From Amaurobius ferox (lineage: Eukaryota > Arthropoda > Arachnida > Araneae > Amaurobiidae): 64,000 nt of DNA. Location of the stretch: NCBI GenBank assembly GCA_951213105.1, contig OX578146.1, forward strand, positions 111,513,848-111,577,847. Direction: 5' to 3'. This document shows positions 34,343-46,369 of this stretch, piece by piece. The number at the start of each line of letters is the position of its first letter. The stretch's first letter is position 1. The translations under genes and the position numbers were made by a program. A model generated the notes under the pieces. That model saw only the letters and a list, made by a program, of their open reading frames with translations. It made no database searches and was not told the DNA's origin.

Positions 34343-35620
34343 TTAACACTTTACAACAAAGTTGAAAAGTGTTTATGACTTTGTTCATTCTGTCTGTCCG
34401 TTAGCACGATAACTGCCGTAAAAATGACTTAATCAAAACGAAATTTTAGTACATTGTTCAGACGGTCTGTAGGACCTATGGGAATATAAATGAATAATAT
34501 CACCCAATTAGTTTAGGATTGAACCCGGCTTGAGAAAATGAAATACATTGAGCCCTATGGGACCTAATTTTTCAAACATCTTTTAAACGGATTTAAAATT
34601 CACAAATTGCTTCGAAAATTTTAGGTAATATTTGAATTGTTCCATAAAATATATAAAAAAAAATTCAGCGAAATATATTCAGTAGTTTTTTAAATAAAAA
34701 TTAAAATAATAATTACACCTCTTATATGAAGCGATCACGTGACCATGATATGAAAAGATCACGTGACCCACTTCAAAATAATATATGGCATCCATCTTGC
34801 CTCAAAATTTTGATTTTTAAAGTTTTTTTTAATTCATATTGAATGTTATATCCGTCCTAAAAGAACTTAATTTTTGCTTAAATTATGTGCATCTACTTAC
34901 TGAAACAACGCAATTGCAATATATTTGAGTTTAAATGCTCATCCAAATTTGATTATTTCTACTATTAAGCCTATTTTCCACCTATGTAAAATGTAAACAG
35001 CAAAATATATAGAATGAGTTGTATTAGAATCGCTGTAATTCTTTAACACAAAACCATTTAACCCATGGAGTCTGCATAGCTGATATGAATGAAATATTCA
35101 TTGATTTTACAAAGAGAAGGATGATTTTTTTAAGCATAGAGTTTAATTACTTGTAGCTCCATGGTCTTAATTTTTAAATAAAGTAAATTATTATAGTATT
35201 GTGATGAATTAAATGCATGGGAAATTGTTTATGAATGAAATGTTGCTTTTATAGAGAGTGCCAGGCGTGTTATTCTTTCTATGACGTCATTTGAATGAAT
35301 TTCAGTTGTTTTCGATGAAGTTTTCAAATATAATAAATTATCGTAGTATTATGCTAATTATAAAATTATTACCAAGGAATGTATTGCATTTTAGAGATAT
35401 TTAAACCAGGAAATTTATATTTCAATGCCGTCATTTGAATGAAGTTAATTTTTTTCTATGAAGGTTTAAGTTTTCAAATATAATAAATTAATGTAGTATT
35501 GTGATAAGTTTTAAAATACTACCGAGGAATGTATTGCATTTTAGACATGTTTAAATAAAATTGCATTGAAGTTGGAAAGCGTTTCATAATCAATGCTTTC
35601 AGCATGATTGATCTTTTTTG
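34343..35620 (+). mobile_element. Family C hairpin-ended repeat, copy C3
   Basis: Complete copy with a single hairpin module, a short gtctgtc tract, the 24-bp duplication (gcgatcacgtgaccatgata then repeat) shared with C2, two internal ~183-bp units near 35285-35560, and the tail gattgatctttttt. It is the clearest reference for family C length, about 1.28 kb. Confidence 0.9.
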
Positions 35621-36645
35621 TTTTTCTATAATGTGCCTTACAATAAGGTAGCCTGTAAATAACAAGACTCATTTTTCATCTTCATAGTGATTTGAAAAAA
35701 ATAGAATTTTGTGTAACGATTCCCTATAAATTATATTATGAAAGCATTTAGTATAATGCTTTCTTTCATGGATCGAAAAGTTTAAAAAATCATGAATTGC
35801 AAAATTATCGGCTTATCTAGATTAAGATCCAGATCTTTAATATATTATATTACATTAGAATTTCAATGATATTTGTTTAATAAAAATACACTAAATGCAA
35901 ATCAAAACGAATTTTCCTAGTAGCATTATTTCAAACGAAGATCAATTTAGCTGCTTTGTAAAGCAGTTTTACTTCTATTTCAATACATAGTAGTATATGT
36001 AAAGGGAAAGTTCTAAAATAATGTCAAGAAACCAACTCTAGAATTTTGATAGATCCACACGTTATAATTATTAAGGAATATAAATCGACAATTATTTCAT
36101 GCATGTCTGGGCTTTTGCCCGTGATATCTCTCAAATATATCTCCTCTTTGTGGACGGCGGCATTCCGGAACTGCTGTGGCCCAAAGGACGGAGAATTTCG
36201 CTTCCGAACTGTTTGTTCGCAAAGGATGGTGCATTTTTTGCACTAAGCCTAACTCCGGAAAAGAATTCACTAAAAATCACCCACTAAACACAGCAGTTTA
36301 CTTTTCTCAGGCATAAAGGAAATACGTATTTTCCATTAGATGTATATGTTACACGTAAATTATTTTTTATTTAAATGATTAAAAATGATTAAGTAACTTG
36401 ATTAAAATAGTTATTTGTTACGTAAGAAAAATATCCAAGTGATTATACTCAATACTTTATATAGCTAACAGAGATTAGGCACAATTTTTAAGAAGAAAAT
36501 AACTTTGTTGCTAATTTATGCGCCCTTTACGCATAATGTCACGCATAATTTCAAAACATGGATTCACACATAGACCGACACCGCAATATTTTCATTCATA
36601 AAAAACCGTCAGTGCGCTCATCAGAAATATCAAAATTCCACGAAT
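35621..36645. other. Unassigned interval with a D-type fragment
   Basis: At 35985-36075 tagtagtatatgtaaaggga, aagttctaaaataatgtca and tttgatagatccacacg match the D/A/B hairpin-end region. The sequence between 36100 and 36290 keeps two overlapping open frames without motifs. Confidence 0.45.
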
Positions 36646-36990
36646 CTTCACTATCTGCATTACTCCTTTCTGGTAGGTCGTACGGTCTGAGTCTCAACAA
36701 CAACAACTATCTGCATTACTGTTACCTTACACCATTCTGGTAGGTCGGATGGTCCAGGTCTCAACAACAACAACTATCTGCATTACTATTGCCTTACACC
36801 ATTCTGGTAGGTCGGATGGTCCAGGTCTCAACAACAACTATCTGCATTACTGTTACCTTACACCATTCTGGTAGGTCGGATGGTCCAGGTCTCAACAACA
36901 ACAACTACCTGCATTACTGTTACCTTACACCATTCTGGTAGGTCGGATGGTCCAAGTCTCAACAACAAAAACTATCTGCATTACTTTCAT
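36646..36990 (+). repeat. Tandem array of a SINE 3' tail (~66-bp unit, five units)
   Basis: Units contain ctatctgcattact, ttaccttacaccattctggt, aggtcggatggtccaggtct and caacaacaacaa. They repeat with starts near 36648, 36708, 36774, 36839 and 36906, ending in a partial unit near 36973. The ttaccttacac...ggtaggtcggayggtc part is the 3' tail of the SINEs at 56237 and 59881. The ctatctgcattact part is absent from those SINEs and looks like flanking target sequence captured in the repeat. Confidence 0.9.
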
Positions 36991-37020
36991 AACTATCCTG
37001 TTCGATTACTATGAGAATAT

Positions 37021-37400
37021 ACTGGGTGTCCCAAAAAGATTGAAACGCTCTTTAATTCTTTACCTGTTAGAAATAAGTGGACAATGTAAATTGCAAAAAT
37101 GTTGAAAGTAAGGTAGGAAATAAGACTACGTTAATTAAATAGTTCTCCCACTAAGTTTCAAAAAGTTGCACTTTTTAAACTTTTATACGACCCCCTTAGA
37201 CAAATTCGATCAATCAAAAAAATTTTATTTGTAATGCAACAAGATCATTAAAAAAACCCGCATATCTGTATCTTTAAAATTGAGCGAGTTATAGTTAATT
37301 GAAAATTGAGCATTGTGAATGGGGACCATATATCAAATTAGAATCTAGTATTCAAATCATGTAGTATTCAAATAAATTCAAACAAAAACGCTCTACATGA
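37021..37400. mobile_element. Orphan mariner-like terminal repeat
   Basis: tactgggtgtcccaaaaaga begins a sequence typical of the GGGTGTCCCAAAAA terminal repeats seen elsewhere in this window (44386, 38404, 62387). It is followed by AT-rich sequence with gcgagttatagttaa. No reverse-complement partner was found in the next 1.4 kb. Confidence 0.5.
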
Positions 37401-38403
37401 AAACGCACATTGGTGTCAGTTGTCCTTTATAGTAAATTTCTTCTGGACGCGAATACGTGAGTATCGTCCTAGAACGCAGTTTCACAGTCCACGATTTTGT
37501 ACGATTAATTCAATCGATGTATGTCGAGGTCTTAGTAATTTGGGGGTCAACGGACCAGGAAAAGACCCAGAATTATTTTTTGATTTTATTTTTTAAATCC
37601 AAAAAAACTCTGTAAAACAGAACTGAGTTTTAATAAGTTGGAAAATATCTATTTTATGTCACTTTTCATCGAAACGAGAACGGTATCATTTACTGCAACG
37701 CCCTAACATACGTCATTATTGAAATATTTCATATTTTTCATCTAAAACCGGGAAAGTCATCAAAAATTTAATATTATAAAATTATTGTAGAATATTATCG
37801 ATTATGCAAATTCTTTTATAAGTACTATTAATTCGAAATTAATGGATATCATTCTTAAAGAGTTATCATGTGCTTTTCTGGTGATGTTGAAAAATTTACT
37901 TTTTTAGCATACAGTACAATATCTCAAGAGCAAATTGAACAAATTGACTACAACTTTAATTATTTCAATACATACATTTCAGATATCTATTGGTTTTAGA
38001 TATGCTAAGACTATGGGAACACTTCAATTATCTTATGTTAATATCTGTATAAAAATTCGACATTTAATATGTAATGTTTTTTTTTTATTTGAAACATACA
38101 AAGTAAATTATGAAACATTAGCATGCACCGCTCATCAGATATTGCATATTTATGATCTAAATAAAAAAAATCATAATGAATTGAATGTTTTTACTATTGA
38201 CGAATGAGTAAACGTCTTCTATGTCCTTTCAACCATAAATAAATGGACATCAGTGATTAGTAGCTATCAGTAGTCGTTCTCGAAATGTTAAAACTTTCAC
38301 TCTTCTACATGTAGAGCAATATCTCTTGATATCAAACAAATTAGGTCAATTCTTATCAAAATCTATATTCTTTTATATCTTCTTCCATTTTCTTCTGGCT
38401 ATA
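37401..38403. other. No gene identified
   Basis: A 90-codon frame at 37935-38207 has no recognisable motif. Diverged phrases near 38090-38150 recall family B interiors. Confidence 0.4.
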
Positions 38404-39047
38404 GAGGGTGTCCCAAAAAGGACACCCGAACTTTAGAAACGAATATCTTGGGACGGTTACAGATAGAAAGGTGAAATAAAGTGTATGTCTATTAGACAGC
38501 TAGTAAAATTTACATGCTGTGATTTTCAAAAAATAATTTACATTTTAGCCAATAGATGGCGCTATAGGCGGCGTTTAAATTTTCTTTAAATTATGGTGTG
38601 TTCTTCAGTTCATTTAGTCTTCTTTGTGTTCCGCTGTCGGAACATGAAATAATATTTTGGGCAGTGAACGAGGTAGGCAGAAACATTGGAAGAGAGATGT
38701 ATTCGTTGGAGCAAAGAACTTTCATTGTGCTCGAATGCCATCGATAGAATCGCAGCCCGACGGAAATAAGGCATAGCTCTCAACGTAGATTTCAAGTATC
38801 GAAAGATCCGGATTGAAAACAATTCAATTATTGTCACAAAATTTGAAAGGGCAGGAAACGTTGAAGCTGATTTGACTATATATGGCTATCAGCGCCATCT
38901 GTTTGCAAAATTTTGAACTATTTTTGAAACCACAGTATATTAATTTTACTGGCTGTCCGATAAACATACACTTTACTTCACCCTTTTATCTATAACCATT
39001 TCCGAGATATTCATTTTTAAATTTCGGGAGCCCTTTTTGGGACATCC

Positions 39048-39049
<2 letters not shown>
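38404..39049 (+). mobile_element. Short mariner-like element with a transposase N-terminal remnant
   Basis: Terminal inverted repeats of ~170 bp: gagggtgtcccaaaaagg on the left, and ctttttgggacatcctg on the right. Paired blocks include tcttgggacggttacagat / atctataaccatttccgaga, ttatttcac / gtgaag and the gatggcgct / agcgccatc blocks. TA flanks both sides (38402-38403, 39050-39051). At 646 bp it is far below a full element. The left end also folds on itself: gggtgtcc-caaaaa-ggacaccc at about 38406-38427. Confidence 0.82.
38697..38855 (+). pseudogene. Transposase N-terminal remnant (HTH region)
   Basis: From the ATG at 38697 the frame reads MYSLEQRTFIVLECHR, a stop, then SPTEIRHSSQRRFQVSKDPD and further stops. 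The pattern 'EQR-FIV ... F--RF-V...' fits the start of the N-terminal helix-turn-helix of mariner-like transposases with these GGGTGTCCC ends. The DDE domain is entirely missing, so the element is an internal deletion derivative. Confidence 0.55.

Positions 39050-39050
<1 letters not shown>

Positions 39051-39102
<52 letters not shown>
39051..39102. repeat. (AT)n microsatellite
   Basis: Directly abuts the right end of the 38404-39049 element, consistent with insertion into a TA run. Confidence 0.92.
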
Positions 39103-39104
<2 letters not shown>

Positions 39105-40859
39105 GTTATTGCATTATTCAATATTGCATTCGATGTTGCATTATTCAATATTAATTTGCATTTTGATGGAAAGGAAATGTCACGGTGCGTATTGTTCGGA
39201 TTTTTCTTTTCTGAAATGATTACAAATTATTGGGTTTAACTTAATTCATTCTAATAAAGTTTAATTCCTTCTGAAAAGTTTAATTTAAAAGAGAGAGAAA
39301 CATTAAGTTATGAGAGAGAGGAAAATACCAGTTTTCTTTTCAATTATCTATACTACTATTAAATATAAGTAAAAATATTGTTAGTTTTCATTTTATTTTC
39401 TCAAGGATTAATAGACCATCTTCTAATTTTTATTTATCTTTAATAAATCGAGTTGGAAAATAAAAAAAAAACAGGAGAATATTTCTAAAATTTAATTACA
39501 AGCTCTCAATCTCTAATTAAATTATTTGTCGAGAGACCCTTTTATGCTGGTAGTTACTTTCTTTATAAATGACCCATTATACTACAAATAAACGCCGCCG
39601 CCGTCTGCGCCTTTGAAAAATGAAATAAAGTAAAGTGGAATATTGAAAGCAAAAAGAACTCGCTTCGGAATAAAGTGTAAGGATCTTTATAATTTAATGC
39701 CAAGGCGCAGTTAATGTCAAGAAAAATTTTGTGTATTGTAAGTTCTGTTTTTTTTTTCAAACTTTGGAGAACTTTGAATTTTATCGCATGGAACTTTAAA
39801 CGTACATTTTTATTTCATTTTAGTAAAATCTGTGCTTTTTCAAGCTTTCAGGAGGATAGTTTTGCACAAATACAGAGTGTCAATAATCTAACAATATTTC
39901 CAACACCAAATCAAATGCTGATGAACAAATTTCGGTAATGTAAAAAAAAAAATTTAAATTAGAACTTTTCGCTAAATTTCTATAGGCTTTTCGATGTTAT
40001 CGATTAAAATATGCACAATTTTATGTAAATAGATTGAATCTCTCGACAAATAGCACACCTCGTGTAAAAATTAATTTCTAATATTTCGAGAATGGCTTGT
40101 GACAGCACCGACATAAATGGGGGGTATTTTATTTCTGGTTAAGAGTGCGCTTATAAAAGGGTCCATTATGCCGTAAATAGTGAGCAATTTGTTTTTATAA
40201 TAATATTTCATTTTACATGAAAAACACACATCATCCTGAGAACGAAGCATGTCAACGTTTTACAAATGAATTCCTTCTTGTTAAAGTATAAAAGTGCATA
40301 TGAAGTTACTAACTATTAGATTTATTATTAATTGCTAGAATTTTATTTGAAAACTAGTATTCAAGCCTGTTAAAGACAGATAAGCTAACACTCTTTAAAT
40401 ATTACCCTGCAACTGGTTTTAATGTTTTATTTATTTAGCAATTTATGCTGTTTAGAAGCTGAAGAGGTTTGTCATTCGGAAATTGGACCATTTAAATTAT
40501 GTCCAAGTAACCTTTCCAACCCAAATAACCTTTTAGGTTACAGGAGGTCTTCTGGAAGATATTCAGTGATTCTACTCCCCATTTTGTCCATCAGGGTGTA
40601 GAGATTTAAAATCCAGCTACGATAAGTTTGATCCAGTAGTCGATAGTATCAGTGTGCAGATATTCAGCCTTCCAATTCATTTGGGGATTACTTGAAGGTC
40701 TAGAAAGACTTTTGGAAAAACTCAATGATGTTTACACCAAGGAGGGAGAGATACAAAATTCGGCTACTTTAGGTACTATCCGATGTTTGCAACTTTCAAT
40801 GCACAGCCTTCTACACACATATGTTAGACAATTATTATATAGATTCTTTTGATTGACAA
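39103..40859. other. Interval containing family E copy 5
   Basis: E-type sequence lies at about 39515-39800: gtcgagagacccttttatgc, gccgtctgcgcctttgaaaa, atgaaataaagtaaagtgg and ttatcgcatggaactttaaa. The remaining ~1 kb (39805-40859), including frames at 39714-39938 and 40652-40852, shows no motif. Confidence 0.5.
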
Positions 40860-42260
40860 TCAAGAAAAATCACTCTTGCGTAAAGCATTTATTATGAAAC
40901 ACTTTCCAACCGAAATGCAACTTTATTTAAATATCTCTAAAATGCGATATATTCAGCTTTGATATATTTATAATTTAAATTATCACAGTACTCTAGTAAT
41001 TTATTATATGTGAAAACTTGAAACTTCATAGAGAAAATTGTATTTGTTCAAATGTCGTCATCGAAATATAAATCGTCTGGCTCTATATGTAAAAGCAATG
41101 AATATCTTATCCATATCACTTATATTCCAGACTCTGTGTTTCATAAAGCATTGATTATGAAACACATTCCAACTTCAATGCAATTTTATATAAACATGTC
41201 TAAAATGCGATACATTCCTCGGTAATATTTTTAAAAGTATCACAGTACTACATTAATTTATTATATTTGAAAATTTAAAACTTATCGAAAAAATGAACTT
41301 CATTCAAATGGCAGCATTGAAATATAAATTGTCCGGTTTAAACATCTCTAAAATGCCATACATTCCTCGGTAATATTTTTAAAATTATCATAATACTACA
41401 GTAATTTATTATATTTGAAAATTTCATCGAAACCAAATGAACTTTATTCAAATGACGTCATCGAAATATAAATCGCCTCTATATAAAAGCAGCATTTCAT
41501 TCATAAACTTTTTTCATTCCTCTCATTCATCACAATACTATAATAATTTGTTTTATTTAAAAACTTAAAACCATGGGGGTACAAGTAATTTAACTCTATG
41601 CTTAAAACTTCATCGAAAAAATCGTCTTGTTCTCTGTGTAAAATCAATGAATATTTCATTCATATCAGCTATATTGCAGACTCCATGAGCTAAATGATTT
41701 TGCGTTAAAGAAATGCAGCAATTTTTATACAACTAATTCTACATATTTTGGTGTTTACATTCTAAGTAAATATTAGGCTTCGCTGTAAAAATAATCAAAA
41801 TTTGATGATCATTTAACCTCAAATATATTGTAATTGCGTTGTTTCAGTATGTAGATGCACAGAATTTAAACAAAAATAAAGCTGTCTTAGGACGGATGCA
41901 ACACTAAATATGAATTAAAAGGAACTTTAAAAATCACGATTTTGACGCAAGATGGATGCCATATTTTATTTTGAAGTGGGTCATGTGATCTCTTCATATA
42001 AAGGGTGTAATTATTATTTTAACTTTTATTTAAAAAACTAATGAATATATTTTGCTGAAATATTTTATTAAATTCAATCCAAAACAAATTGGGTGATATT
42101 ATTCATTTATATTCCCATAGGTCCCACAGACTGTCTGAACAACATACTAAAATTTCATTTTAATAAAGTCGTTTTTACGGCAGTTATCATGCTAACGGAT
42201 AGACAGATAGGCAGAATGAGCAAAGTCATAAACACTTTTCAACTATATTGTAAAGTGTTA
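40860..42260 (-). mobile_element. Family C hairpin-ended repeat, copy C4 (composite)
   Basis: Reverse-oriented. The hairpin end is at 42230-42260 (aacacttttcaactatattg...aagtgtt). At the left end the start sequence occurs twice: gcgtaaagcatttattatga at about 40878 and cataaagcattgattatgaa at about 41148. About 280 bp of one copy is therefore joined to a nearly complete second copy. Diverged ~183-bp internal units are seen near 41180 and 41350. Confidence 0.85.
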
Positions 42261-42744
42261 AAAACCTGAAACAACTTTGATCGCATGTTTGGGTCTTATT
42301 AAGGATGAAATTCTTAATATAAGATTCTGAGAATCATTTTTCTGATAATTATTTCAAGAAAACCTGATAATCATTTTTAAGATATATTTTCTTGTAATAT
42401 TTTTATGGTAAATATGGTTTAAAAACATTTTTATCTTTTTTATTCACACAAAGAGTGTTCGAAAAATTGTATATACTCTCCTGATCCATTCATCTAGAAA
42501 ATCAATAGACCTCTTATTTTCGGGTAATTCAGATAATTATAACAAATTTCATACGATTTTATAAATTTGTTTCTTTGATATCGTGCTCACAGACAGACAC
42601 ACAGACATCATAGGAAAAACTGGTTAATTTGTAATTAGAGATACTGTCAAAGCGTGCAGTTCCTTCCAAATCCCGGAGTTCGATTATTGATCCCATTCCA
42701 ATATTTTCCCTTTGCATTTGCCAAGTTCTGTGGGGAAAGTAATA
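42261..42744. other. No gene identified
   Basis: AT-rich; the 65-codon frame at 42559-42756 has no motif. Confidence 0.35.
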
Positions 42745-42995
42745 ATGCTGGTGCATCGTGTATCTACATTGTTGAAAAATGAAATGAAGTGAAGTGGCGG
42801 ACTAGGAGAAAAGAAGCCTCCTCTGAATAAATTCTGAGAATTTTCATAATTTAGTCGGAAAGGTGCGGTTTAATCTCGGTGAAATAGTTTACCTATTGTG
42901 ATTTTCATATTTCGTCGTAAATCTCCGAAACTTTTCATGGTGTTGGATGAAACTTTAATCATAAATTCTTCAGTGAAATCAGAGTTTTCGAAACT
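42745..42995 (+). repeat. Family E dispersed repeat, copy 6
   Basis: Shows catcgtgtatctacattgtt, gaaatgaagtgaagtggcgg, actaggagaaaa, ctgaataaattctgagaatt and cgtaaatctccgaaactttt, in the same order as the other E copies. Confidence 0.6.
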
Positions 42996-43046
42996 TGGAA
43001 AGGAAATGTTTTGCGCATGCTCTAAATTAAATTAGTGAGAGACATT

Positions 43047-43050
<4 letters not shown>

Positions 43051-43079
<29 letters not shown>
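43051..43079. repeat. Poly-T tract (29 bases)
   Basis: Uninterrupted T run. No retroelement 3' end could be recognised next to it. Confidence 0.9.
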
Positions 43080-43081
<2 letters not shown>

Positions 43082-44372
43082 GATATAATGTAGACTTGTG
43101 CGTGGTTCATAAAAGAGAGAAAATCATCAGTGATTAAACATTAATTAAAATAAAATAATTTTTAAGGGGAAAGGGGACATCTGGGACAGAATTTTTTTAA
43201 GAAAATGAATATTGTTTTTATTAAACAGAAAAAAATTAAACAAAATCAAGGGACATATATATTACTTATACAGTTTAAATAAAACTTAAGAGAAGAAGTT
43301 AAGTATTCAAAATTCGATTTCCTGATGCTATATAAAACAGAATATTAAAATCTTGTTTTCTCAAAAATTGAATTCTTTTGAAAGTTCACTATTTAAATGA
43401 TATAATTCCAGAAATACTAGAACAATACCTATGAAATTTAACACATAATTCAGCTTTAATATTGACTTAAATTTATCTTCAAGATTTGTACATAAATTCT
43501 AAAGTTTAAATTTGCGGTGTTTGAGGATACAAGTCACGCATAAAATAATACAGTTTTTTCATCAAAACATTTATTTTTCTTATCAGTATACCAAAATATC
43601 TTGAAGACACATTAAAATTCCCTATTTTCTCTAGTAAAAATATTTTTATTTCGCAAATAGAGTGTCTTAATTCATAATTATATCGATTTTAAAAAACTTC
43701 AAATCTTTTTACTTTTAAATTGTTTCAAACATATTTTAATAATCTTTGTTTATTTTACACAGCACATTTACACTCAATAAATATTTGTGTAAAAATTTTT
43801 AAAAACCAAAAAATAATTTTTTGAAAACCAAAATTTTTGATGTCCAAAAAAAAATCACTAATAGGAAAAATTAAATTATTTATACCGACACTTTTTAATT
43901 TTAAAGATCTTTTTTACTTACACTAACGTGAAAATTTTGCACAGTTTACATATTTCATTAAAACTCAATAGATAAATTATAGAGCTTGAATGTGTGGCAT
44001 TTATTAAATACATGGACGCCATGGTGAAAATAGCAGATTTGTGCTCTATGATGTCCAAAACACTTAAATCTGGTGAAAATTCTATGATAATCCAGTTTTA
44101 GTACTCTTACGCCGTATCCTCTTCAATCGTCAAAACGTGGGTGTACTATCAAGAGACAAAAATGAGTCCTAATTTATAGATAACTCGCCAAAAGTCGCTA
44201 AGTTGGCGGGAATATTTCAATGAATCTGGTAACCCAGCCAAGAGAAGTCGAAAATGTCTGCAAGCCGACTTTCGTGTAATAGCAATGGTTATCTGTAGAA
44301 GCGTTTTCTCTTTCCATGGAGTCAATATGCTCGCAAAAGTATTTTAAGTATTTGTATCAGTATTTTCCTTAT
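43080..44372. other. AT-rich interval with an LTR-end-like fragment
   Basis: At 44108-44230 ttacgccgtatcctcttcaa, agacaaaaatgagtcctaat and gataactcgccaaaagtcgc resemble the U5 side of the LTR at 21913. The rest has no recognisable feature. Confidence 0.4.
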
Positions 44373-44385
44373 TACTTTCCTTATA

Positions 44386-44655
44386 CAGGGTGTCCCAAAA
44401 ACATTGATCTCGGCTTCTATTCTTTAAATATTGATCTTAGACATATATAATAAAGTACAAAGTTGCTTAAAAACGGTAAATTTTATGAAATATTTTAAAA
44501 TTTTCATGGGAATTAAATTTTAAGAAATACAAAATTTTAATTTTTATACGGCCCTCGTACAAAAACATTCCAATGAGTAAAATGTGCGCCTTACACTAAT
44601 ATGGTGATATACAAAATTTCAGAATTTTATCATAAAAAGTCGTAGAGATATGAAA
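44386..44655 (+). repeat. Left terminal inverted repeat of the 44386 element
   Basis: Pairs with 46370-46633, matching over most of its length. Unusually long for a mariner-like element, which mostly have repeats of tens of bases. Confidence 0.85.
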
Positions 44656-44855
44656 AGACAAAAGTGTTGACTTAAACCACTTTTCGATGCATCAACATGG
44701 ATTCTCAGAGGGGGAAAAATCATGTCGGCAGATTACGTTTCAGGGGTCATACACAAATTACGAAAGAAAACAATGATTACATAAATAAATAATAATTTTG
44801 CTATTTATTGGTACAAAAGTATCTACACTGTGTAGAAATAATAACGTTACAAAGA

Positions 44856-45914
44856 TTACAAATCTTGTTCAAAATGTTTTCCTACCATGTCAATACAGAG
44901 CTGCATTCGCCTTATAATACTTCTGTGCACTCGATCAAGTTCTTTTTCGGTGATGTCACGACAGCCGTCTTGAGTTCGTTGTTGCAATTCTGCTTTATTT
45001 AAGGGAGGTGACAGATAAACAGTTGTGCGAAAACGATCTCACAAATAAAAATCCATAGGCGTTAAATCTGTCTATCTAGGGAGAAACTAGACTGACCCAT
45101 GCAAGCCAATCCACTTGTCTGGAAATTCGTTATTTAACCAGTGTTTCACAACTGTGGTATGGTGAGCTGGAGATCCGTCCTGTTGAAACCATACATGTGG
45201 AAGTACTGTTAGGGGCAGTTCATCCATAAAATCAGGAATAACTTCATTCAGAATCTCATTAACATAACTGTCACCTGTCAACGTACAGTATGGGTCCAAG
45301 CAAACGGTTTCTGGAAATACAACACCATACATTCACAGAAAAGTGCTTCTGATGATGAATACCAGGTACAACGAATGGATTTGTGTCAGACCAGAAGTGC
45401 TCATTTTGAGGATTTATGCATCCATCTTGTTTAAAACAGCATTCATCAGTCCAAATTACGTTTCTCAGGAAAGAGAGATTTGCATCTTCCTGATTTAGAG
45501 CCCAATTACAAAAATCTAGACGACGTTGTAATTTGTTAGCTCCTGTCCTTGTACACCATGAATGTTGAATGGATGTCATTTACTCAGTCTCAGTATTCTC
45601 CACACTGTTGTACGTGGTACGTTCATTTCTGAAGCAGCGGTACGAACACTACTATGGGGATGACTGCAAAAGTAAGCCAAAATATCAATTTCTCCATCAG
45701 TTGAGTGAAGTCTGGGCCTACCTAGTCCACTTGCACGATGTACGCTTCCTCTTTCACGCACTCTTTGAACCAATCGGGAAATAAATCTCCCAGAAGGATG
45801 TCGAGAATTGGGAAAAGTACGTAGATATTCCCGTGCAGTTTCGTTAGCATTGCGATTGCATAAACTGTGCAGCATAAGCATTTCAAAAAGTTCTTCGTTG
45901 CTGTATTCCGACAT
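44856..45914 (-). pseudogene. Mariner-like transposase (DUF4817-type HTH), frameshifted
   Basis: Start ATG at 45914. Residues 1-110 hold the N-terminal helix-turn-helix: YSNEELFEMLMLH, then FPNSRHPSGRFISRLVQRVR and GRPR, and a second HTH ending TTVWRILRLSK. A frameshift near 45577 moves reading to MTSIQHSWCTRTG and the first DDE motif VIWTDECCFK. Another near 45290 returns to LTGDSYVNEIL, then the second Asp motif VWFQQDGSPAHH. After stops at about 45085 and 45065 the third motif TDLTPMDFYL and the typical C-terminal RRMQLCIDMVGKHFEQDL follow, ending at TAA 44856. All three acidic residues survive, but two frameshifts and at least three in-frame stops inactivate it. The HTH type is a match from memory to DUF4817-containing arthropod transposases. 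Confidence 0.88.
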
Positions 45915-46369
45915 AATGTCGATACAGGCTAACTACACTCTCAAAATGTAGCAGAAATGTGAAATACTTAAAGGTCGCTCAGACTACCGGGGTACGAGCG
46001 CTGCGCTTTCGTAGGCGAGGCGATTGATCAATGGCAGACCAAAACAACTTTCTCATGTGATGATGCGTCTGTTGCGATTGTGTGACGCACCGATTAGAGG
46101 CAGATATTTGCACGTGCATACATTTCTAAGCTGTTTTAATATTAATTTTGATTGTGCCATTCCCAAGTTTTATTCTGTAATTAATCATGTAAAATTTTAA
46201 GGTATTTTTCAGGAAGCATATTTTTGAAAAACTGTAAATAAATCTAAAGATAAGAGGAAGATATTATTTGCCAATGATGCATTTCTGCGTTGCGTCATTT
46301 GCATTCTTGCTTTAAACATTTACATTTTAATTTTTGATTAATCCTTCACCAACTTTGTTTAAACATATC

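Noticed and set aside
36646..36990. Regularly spaced repeats resembling a CRISPR array
   Set aside because: Units are contiguous with no unique spacers, and the unit is a SINE tail plus flank in a eukaryotic genome.
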